Notes under the pieces: generated by a model
Seen by the model: the letters and a program-made list of their open reading frames with translations, nothing else
The model's database searches: none
Told to the model about the DNA's origin: nothing
Shown: piece after piece, positions 57,160-64,000 of the stretch
Layout of the letters: every line of letters begins with the position of its first letter
Position numbering within the stretch: the stretch's first letter is position 1
Assembly: GCA_036936605.1 (NCBI GenBank)
Contig: JAUPFV010000002.1
Span: 319,130,893 to 319,194,892, forward strand
Source: Limnanthes douglasii subsp. nivea
Taxonomy: Eukaryota; Streptophyta; Magnoliopsida; Brassicales; Limnanthaceae
DNA: 64,000 bases
Direction: 5' to 3'
Made by a program: the position numbers and the translations under genes

Positions 57160-57430
57160 CTATCTTAGTTTATTGTTAAAAACTTTATGTCCATCCAACC
57201 ACCTAAAACCTAAAAAAGATCATACTAAATCCAAATTCCATATGTCGGATGAAATTTCTTATGATATCATCTCAAGATGAACTATCGGGATTTGGTTCAT
57301 GTCAGTGACGGGTTGGCATGTATCGCAACATTGAACTAAAGATTCGAAGTTCAGTAAAATGGTTGGTCATTGCAATCTGGTTTAGATGAGGTTTATGAAT
57401 TCGATAAATACAAAAGGTGATGTGATTGTC
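57160..57430 (-). pseudogene. Small gypsy integrase remnant
   Basis: On the - strand one frame reads PTILLNFESLVQCCDTCQPV then an MNQIP...WNLDLV-like stretch with stops. This looks like the zinc domain and start of the core of a gypsy integrase, possibly Athila-like. It is very short and decayed and not tied to element F. Confidence 0.4.
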
Positions 57431-58528
57431 GAAAAGTGAAAAGTATAAAATGTTTTTATGGATAAAAAATATTTGGATGGTGAAGAAAACAAGTGTTCTG
57501 ATATTGTCTTGTTTTTTTTTGTTTCGATCGAGAATCAAAATAGTGTGTTAAAGGCACATTACATTTTATAATTCTATAGGGTTCCATTTTTATTACATTA
57601 TACTATGTTTCATAATTAGTTCATTTTTTTGGTTTGCTTTCGGTCTTCATCTTTCATTATAAAATTTTATATTTATAATTTTTATCTGCTTGAGATAGAT
57701 ACGTTTTGTTATGTATATGTCTTTTTGTTTTTCATGTACATTAAGTTTTATATCGCCGGGTTTGGCCTTTATTAAACTTTTATTTTTTTTAAACAAAGAT
57801 TGAAACATTTTGAGAGTCATTAGATTGTGTTTAGGTCATGCTACTAGCGGGGATGCTGGGGTTTATGAGGCAGAATAAGAAAATAGAGGGTCGCTTATGC
57901 TTTACTTGTTGAGAAAGTCACCAACTATAAAGATAAGGGGCTCAGTTGATAGTATTGTGAATCACAAAAAAAATCGAGAATAACTTTAATTTATTTAAGC
58001 TGATGATTTATTTGAGACTATTTTATTCAAATTTATGATTATGTATGGTGTTATTTGTTATGATTTTTGTTATTTTCTTCTCATTTTTTTATTTGTGGAA
58101 ACTAATTCATGTACCTATGACATCTGTTGTGTCAACTCTCATTATATTCTAAGATTACTTTCCTTGGAGTATGATCAGGAATCAGATTATTTTCATTTTA
58201 TTTGTTTCACTCTGGAACAAGTCTTGAGTTAGTATATTCCTCTCAATGGAACTACGAGCAAACGTTTTGAACTATCAAGTGGAACATTAGTGTTAATTTG
58301 AGAATTGTGATGTTCTAACATGACCAAAATAATTGACAATAAAGTCTAATCTTCTGATACCTAAGTATCCAAGTTAGAACCTTCATGAGTCTCCACATAT
58401 TCTTCCTCAAAATAAACATTTGTTCTCTTATTATTCTCTCACAAACTCAAATAATTTTTAAACTTGGTCGTTCCTGACTCAAACATAGTAGCAGTGAGAA
58501 AATCATAAAACAAAAACCCCCTAAATTT
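57431..58528. other. AT-rich intergenic stretch without supported genes
   Basis: No reading frame, repeat or RNA gene could be supported. It may contain the lost 3' end of element F, but no LTR or purine tract was recognised. Confidence 0.4.
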
Positions 58529-59787
58529 TTCGGAATAACCTATGAAGAAGCAAGTGATGGGAAAATTTACCTTCTATCTAGGAATAGGGCTCTTAGTCAC
58601 CATGACAAAAACAAGAAGAAGAAGAAGAAGAATAAAGATGGTTCATCTCAAGTTATTCCCAAACTAGAGTATGGGTCCACCAGAAAAAATCGATGTAGCT
58701 CTGTTGGAAGTTGTCACAGTCACTGTTGGAGAGACTGAGACACCATCAGACTCTCTAACCTTTAAAAAGAAAAAAGTCCAAAAGAGGAATAAGGAAGGTA
58801 GTGACAAAAGAGAAGTGAATAAGAAGAAAGCTGCAATTGGTTCAGAGATCATTCTCTAACCCGAAGTCCTTCATGCAATCACTCTTATAGAGGTTCCTCC
58901 TCAATCGGAAGTATCTATTAATCCTCCTTCCCCAATACTTCCCACTGACGATAGACCATCCTTCGAAGGTGATGACCAACCGGATGACATAGGAAAATTT
59001 AACTTTAAAGATTTCGAATAAGATTTCCTTTAATCTACTAACCTTGCGAATGTTATGACATATGAAGGGGAGTCTTTCGAAGTGTCTAAGGAACATGATG
59101 GATTGGGGTATGCGGTTTTAGGGATATGTAAGACGAATTATTAACTTGGAGAGGCAGGTAAGATCTCAAGTAAAGAATATTGTCTACATTCGAGATGAAA
59201 ATCAAGGTTTGAAGAACTCTATTGAGGCAGAGAAAAATAAAACTGAAAAAATGGGTAAGGAAATGAAGACCCGCAATGAAGAGTTGGTTCAAACCAAATT
59301 CAACCTTAATAAGCTGCAGTCTGACTACACTAATTTACAGTCGTCTGATTATAAGGAAATCACTTTCTTACAAGATCGGCAAACTAAAGATAAAAATACC
59401 AATCAACATTTATCCAAAGATAAGAAAAAACTCGAAGATCTCTGTAGGAAAAAAGAAGATTAAATCACCTCTCTTAAGGAAAATATTGCTCAAAAGATAG
59501 TTGATGTTGTACATGCATATACTGATAAAGTATTGAAGTCTATGTAATAAAGGGATGAATCAATTAAGTCGGATATGGTGATGTTATATCATCAAAAGTT
59601 CCCTAAATTATCTCTTAGGGATCTATGGAGACATAAGGATGAACAAATTGCATATCACAGTCTGTCGATTGGTGAAAATGTTAACATTTTTTCTGACTCC
59701 AATGAAAAGGATGAAGAGGATTCTCATGGTGAGAATCCACAAGAGAAAGAAGGAAAGAAAATCGATGGAAACGAGCCTCAATGTTAA
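58529..59787 (+). pseudogene. Antisense accessory gene of element F (exon 2 part only)
   Basis: Begins in the middle of exon 2. ASDGKIYLLSRNRAL then a KKKKKK run matches the EADGTLFLPGRAK...KGKKKGKK stretch of C. KIDVALLEVVTV (58689-58725) matches QIDVALLQVVEQ of C. After KKAAIGSE and a stop at 58857, shifted readings continue to the coiled coil (59146-59463: RQVRSQVKNIVYIRDENQG). The tail follows with YHQKFPKLSLRDLWRH and an acidic end at TAA 59785-59787. The N-terminal half with the PF04195-like domain is gone. Confidence 0.72.
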
Positions 59788-60054
59788 CAGGTTTTTATGT
59801 GTTTGTGTGTTTGAATTGAAGTTTTTCATACATATAAGGAATTTTGATGCATTTAGATTGGATAATTTTGCGCAAGTCTTTGGCTAGTCCAAAGGCATTT
59901 TGTAACCTAATTTCGGATTTATTTTATTTTGCCTTTGGATCACCGAAGGTAGTTAATGTTATCTTTATTTTTATGAGTTGCATGTTTCAATATATTTTCA
60001 CTTCCATTAATGTCTAACCCTAATTATATATGTTTCACTTAAAGATAGTCTAAA

Positions 60055-60410
60055 CTTGGAATAATTTTTAATCCAACCAAGCCATTCAAAGTTAATCTAT
60101 TTGAAGGCAATGACTTTTAACCCAATCAATCCATTCGAAGATAATTCATTCGAAGGCAATAGATTTTAATCTAACCAAGTCATTCGAAGGCAATAACTTT
60201 TAACCCAATCAAGCCATTCGAAGGTAATCAATTCGAATGTAATAAATTTAAACCCAATCAAGCCATTTGAAGGTAATGCTTTCGAAGGAAATAACTTTTA
60301 ACCCAACCAAGTCATTCGAAGGTAATTCATTTGAAGGCATAACTTTTAATCTGACCAAGCCATTCAAAGGTAATCCATTTAAATGCAATAAATTTTAATC
60401 CAACCAATTA
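60055..60410 (+). repeat. Tandem repeat array of element F
   Basis: Six to seven degenerate copies of a unit of about 40-55 bases: AACCCAATCAAGCCATTCGA, AGGTAATC(C)ATTCGAAGGC, AATAACTTTTA. It lies between the antisense gene end and the integrase end. 59788-60054 holds no gene. Confidence 0.85.
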
Positions 60411-60429
60411 TAGCAAATATATTTTTTAA

Positions 60430-60470
60430 AGGACCACCACGGTAGGAAAGAGTATGCCCCCTAATATTTA
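60430..60470 (-). other. Conserved post-integrase block (element F)
   Basis: On the - strand AGGGGGCATACTCTTTCCT, ACCGTGGTGGTCC. It sits about 40-75 bases beyond the integrase stop at 60508, as in the other five elements. Confidence 0.55.
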
Positions 60471-60507
60471 CATTGGACTAGAAAAAGTAAATATTTACAA
60501 GATTAGA

Positions 60508-62850
60508 TTATTCTAAATATAACCTTAAATGCTCAACATTCTAAGAGTTATATTTAGAACATACAAACTCTTGAGCATTTTCTAAACATCCAACCTTAAA
60601 TGTTGGCAAATAATATTTTTAAATGTTGCATTGACTACTTTTATTCTTTGTCCAAGAGTTTGTATGTTCTTTGCTTGATCTTTTCATAGACAATGCATGG
60701 TCCCTCCCAGTTCAGAGCCAATTTTCTAAACTTCTTTTCCATGGTATATAAAAATATTTTTCTTAGAAATTTATCTCCTACTTGGAAGTTTCTTATTCTA
60801 ACTTTGAATGTGTGCCTGCTTCTTATAAGACCTTAGTAGTGAACAATTCTGAAGTGAGATTTTATTCTCTTTTCCTCAATCAAATTCAACTGAGCCCTTA
60901 CTTCACCTCATTATTCTCTTCGGAATAATTTTGAACTCTGAAAGAAGGAAGAGTAGCTTCTATATGTGTGATTTCATCAATTACATAAACTAAAGTGAAT
61001 ATAGACTCTTGAGTAGTTGTATGAGGAGTAGTTCGGTAGGCCCATAGTACTTCTTGTTGAATAATTTAGTCATTCCCTAGTTGCTCCCTCCAAGTTCCTC
61101 TTCAGACCCGCTAAGTCATTTGGTTTGCTAACTCAACTTGTCCATTGGATTAAGGATTAAAAGGATAAGATAAACAATAATGAATTCCTTTGATATACAA
61201 AATACTTTCATGCCTTTGTTGTCGAATTGAGGATCATTATCTGTAGTGATACGTTTGGGAATGCAAAATCTACAACATATGTTAGAATGAAAAAACTGTA
61301 TCACTGATTTGGATGTTGTCCCAGATAATGGTAGCTTCTACCCACTTCGAGAAAGTAATTTATTTCCAAAATGATAGTGCGACACCCCTAGAGGCCATTG
61401 GAAGTGATCCGACTAGATCAAGTCCCCGTATGTCAAAATGTACTACTTCGGATATAGAATCCATAGGTACTGCTGGTACATGGATTGCATTCCCATACCT
61501 TTTACAAGGGTCACATCTTCTCACAAAGTCTTTATAATCTTCCACAATAGAAGGCCAATAGTACCCTACCACCAAGACTCTTCTAGTTAAAGCCTTGTAA
61601 CCGCAATGTGTCGATCATTCCCAATCATGTAGTTCTGATAGGACAATTTAAGATTCGTTGAATATGAGGAAATGCAACAAGGGCCTAATAAACAATGCTT
61701 TATAAAGGACCCCCTTAGAACCATAAATCCATCAGCTTTGTTTTTTAGCTTTTTGGCAGAAGCTTTGTCTTGAGGTAGAACTCCACTAGTGATAATCTCT
61801 TGTATATTGTTTCTCCAATATTGAGAATTCATGATGGATACATACAAGTTCTCTTCTACATCACCCTTTAATTCAGATGTTGTGACTATGGAATGACATT
61901 ATTGTACAAGGATCCAATGGTACACTGCGGAATAGGCTACAGTGGCTAGGAAATTAGCCATTGAATTTTCTGATCTTGGGACATGCTCGTACTTAACATG
62001 TTTAAAATTGGTTGAGTTTTCTTTTAATACCTTTAAGTAATTCAACAAATGATATTTCCTGGTTTTAGACTTCCCCTGTGCTTGATGAATGACTAACTAT
62101 GAATCACTCAATAATCGGATTTTTTTGGCACCACATATCTGAACCAATCTCAATCTCGCTTTTGTAGCCTCATATACTGATTCATTGTTGGATGTTTTAA
62201 AACTAAAATGTATTGTTTGGTACATTGAATCCTCAAATGGGGAAATTGGGCAGATACCAGCACCACATCGATCCACCATCAGTTTGAATCACCCATTCAT
62301 TCTCAAGCTTACTGGTTCGAGCTTCTTCACGAGGATTTTTGGAGTGAAATTCAACTAGAAATCAGCCACAGCTTGAGCTTTTATTGCAGTTCGGGGTGCA
62401 AAGTCAATATCATAATCTACAAGCTCAAGTGGCCACTTGGTCATTCGTCCCGATATATCTGTTTTTTTTGTATACATTCTTCAAGGTAAAAGAAGTTCGA
62501 ACCGTGATATAGTGAGCTTTCAAATATGGCCTCATTTTTCTGGCCGCTATGACCAATGTCAAGGCTAGTTTTTCTAATTTTAAGTATCTTTTTTCAGCCT
62601 CCAACAAGCTCTTCATTATATAATAAACATTTCGGGGATAGTAATCAACTTCTCGTACCAATACTGGACTCACATCATACTCCGATACTGTTGGATACAT
62701 ATAAAGTCTTTCTCCATGTATAGGTTTAAATTAAGTTTTGGGTGAAGATAGATGTCGCTTAATTTCAAAGAATGCTTGGTCACAATTTGGGGACCAGTTG
62801 AAATCTTTTGCATTTCTCAAGACTTGGAAAAACCGAGCACACTTATTTGA
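60508..62850 (-). pseudogene. End of RT, dual RNase H and integrase of element F (broken)
   Basis: From right: NKCARFFQVLRNAKDF-like RT thumb end, RNase H 1 (62700-62425, with EAEKRYLKLEKLAL and VIAARKMRPYLKAH), RNase H 2 (62290-61930, GAGICPISPFEDSMYQ, SNNESVYEA), and integrase. The zinc domain has CDPCKRYGNAIH (61505), followed by RGLDLVGSLPMAS, TDNDPQFDN-like near 61225, WAYRTTP-like near 61035, and a C-terminal stop at 60508. Numerous stops and slips. Confidence 0.78.
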
Positions 62851-63330
62851 TGATCAATATTGTAATATGTTGATCTCTTTACTTTCTCTTGATATTTCTT
62901 CTTTTTCCTTTGACCCTTTCTATCCATTTTCTTATAATGCTTTTTAGTTAACCTCTTTTTCATCTTCTGACGGCCATGGTCACTACTTGATGAGGAAGAA
63001 AAAATATCTAAGTCAGATTTTGTGGTTGAGTTTCCAACATAATCTGATGTGGTCATCAACTGCTTAGCTCGATGTTCCTTTTTTAAACCTATGTGAGCCT
63101 TCGAGGACTGGTCACTTTCATCTTGTTTGTGGTTGTTACAAGGATAATTTATAACAATACATCCCACAACGAACTTCTCTTTTAATTATTTTTCAGCATG
63201 CCTTTGGGCCCTCAAAGCTTCGATCTCAGCCCTCAGCTGATCACGCTCATCTTGCATGATTTGCCTTTATCTGTGTTATGATTGACATGAGATATAGTAG
63301 CATGCTCATTATCACCTCTTATCCCATCAT
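62851..63330 (-). pseudogene. gag N-terminus of element F (broken)
   Basis: On the - strand: DERDQLRAEIEALRAQRHAE near 63250-63190, then a stop. Next come a serine-rich stretch (SSSSSSDHGRQKMKKR) and a very basic region (KKHYKKMDRKGQRKKKKYQE), matching the start of C and E gag. The reading then jumps into RT at about 62850. 63330-63435 is leader. Confidence 0.7.
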
Positions 63331-63457
63331 TGTCAATATGGTGAATTTTTGCATGTCAAGATCCATGCCTCAAAGAACTCTGAAGTACGATCCGCAAGTA
63401 TGGTTTTGAATAGAGCTATTCAGGAACCTCATGCTCTCACTATGGTCTCCAATCTAG

Positions 63458-64000
63458 TGGTGGTAAAATCTGATTGAAAAGTACTTTAGGAAACTATTTG
63501 GTTTGTGTAGTATTAAATTTTTATTATAGTATTAAGAGAGAGAATAGAGATGCTCGTAGAGATAGAAAAGTCCAACCTAATTAATTTGTTTTGTTGAACT
63601 ATTTATAGTCTTTTTGGATCCATGGGCTACTTGGATCGGTTCAACCTCACGAGCCCTCATGCCCATAAACAAATATATTAGGCACCTAGCTGAGTCACTA
63701 ACCATACCGGTTTATTCGTTGAATTTAGCTATGTGATCTGGACTGCACTTCTAAGAAAAATCCAACCCTCTTTACTATTTTTTTCCTCCAACAATTTCCG
63801 ACCCTATCAATTTCTAAAGAAGAAATCAAAGTATTTTTTGTTTAGCCAAACTCATATGTATAAAATATTGTAAGTTTGTTTGAGTTTCTTGATATATTTG
63901 TATGTGCTTATGTACAACAATAGGTAAAGTTATCATTTTGTAGTCCTGAAGGTCCCCCCTAATAAAGTGATAAGTTTTAAAAGTAGAGATTTGATGCGAA
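63458..64000 (-). repeat. 5' LTR of element F (partial)
   Basis: Placed by the primer site TGGAGACCATAGTGAG (63451-63436 on the - strand), which resembles that of C and E, and by an LTR end ATTTTACCACCA. A TATA-like CTATAAATAG is at 63608-63599. The outer end is not in view or not recognisable. Confidence 0.55.

Larger units (their letters stand above)
58529..64000 (-). mobile_element. Element F: Tat-like Ty3/gypsy remnant, internally deleted
   Basis: On the - strand, from right: 5' LTR (from about 63458, running off the window), primer site, gag start, a deletion joining gag to the end of RT, two RNase H domains, integrase, conserved block, tandem repeats and the second half of the antisense gene. 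No 3' LTR or PF04195-like domain remains on the left. The antisense gene and gag are closest to those of C and E, but far more diverged. Confidence 0.82.

Noticed and set aside
57780..58528. 3' LTR of element F
   Set aside because: No purine tract, TG...CA borders or similarity to the 63.5 kb LTR could be seen.
1..64000. tRNA, rRNA or small RNA genes
   Set aside because: No cloverleaf-like or rRNA-like sequence was noticed. The TGGCG(C/A)C motifs are primer sites, not tRNA genes. A covariance model search was not run.

Overview
The window is nuclear DNA of a flowering plant, probably a eudicot; no species can be named from it. The evidence is a spliced plant-specific chromomethylase gene, plant-type introns, and a dense pile of Ty3/gypsy elements of the dual-RNase-H (Tat/Grande/Retand-like) kind together with Ty1/copia remains.

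Layout. Positions 1-45.4 kb form one nested repeat cluster. The outermost layer visible is a decayed Ty1/copia element on the + strand (pieces at 5045-6198 and 45161-45400). Element A (Tat-like, +, right part only, 1-5044) and element D (Tat-like, -, 6199-45160, 5'-truncated) both sit inside that copia element. D was then hit three times: by B (+, 7620-18361) and C (+, 19049-29417), both inside D's antisense gene, and by E (-, 33686-43904) inside D's RNase H, with a perfect GTTGT target-site duplication. C and E belong to one young family; B is a more decayed, different family. From 46.07 to 48.85 kb lie exons of a decayed scramblase-like (AIM25 type) gene on the + strand. Tail-to-tail with it, 49.53-55.39 kb on the - strand, is a 21-exon CMT3-like DNA methyltransferase gene whose exons join into one open frame of 851 codons, provided one intron uses a GC donor. 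55.4-58.5 kb is AT-rich intergenic DNA with a small gypsy integrase remnant. 58.5-64 kb is a sixth Tat-like element (F, -), internally deleted, with its 5' LTR running off the window.

How the parts relate. Wherever the relevant part is present, the Tat-like elements share one plan: gag, protease, reverse transcriptase, two RNase H domains and integrase on the element's sense strand, followed by a convergent, oppositely transcribed accessory gene ending near the integrase stop. That accessory gene has its own TATA box, a domain resembling Pfam PF04195, a phase-1 mini-intron at a conserved place, lysine-rich stretches, a coiled coil and an acidic tail. This antisense gene is the most interesting system here. 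Two further signals recur: an amber codon between protease and RT in a readthrough-like context (B, C, E), and a conserved roughly 45-base block just after the integrase stop (all six elements).

All retroelement open frames carry breaks, so none looks autonomous as it stands. The chromomethylase is the only gene that appears intact. Identifications rest on motif recognition by eye; no database search was run.
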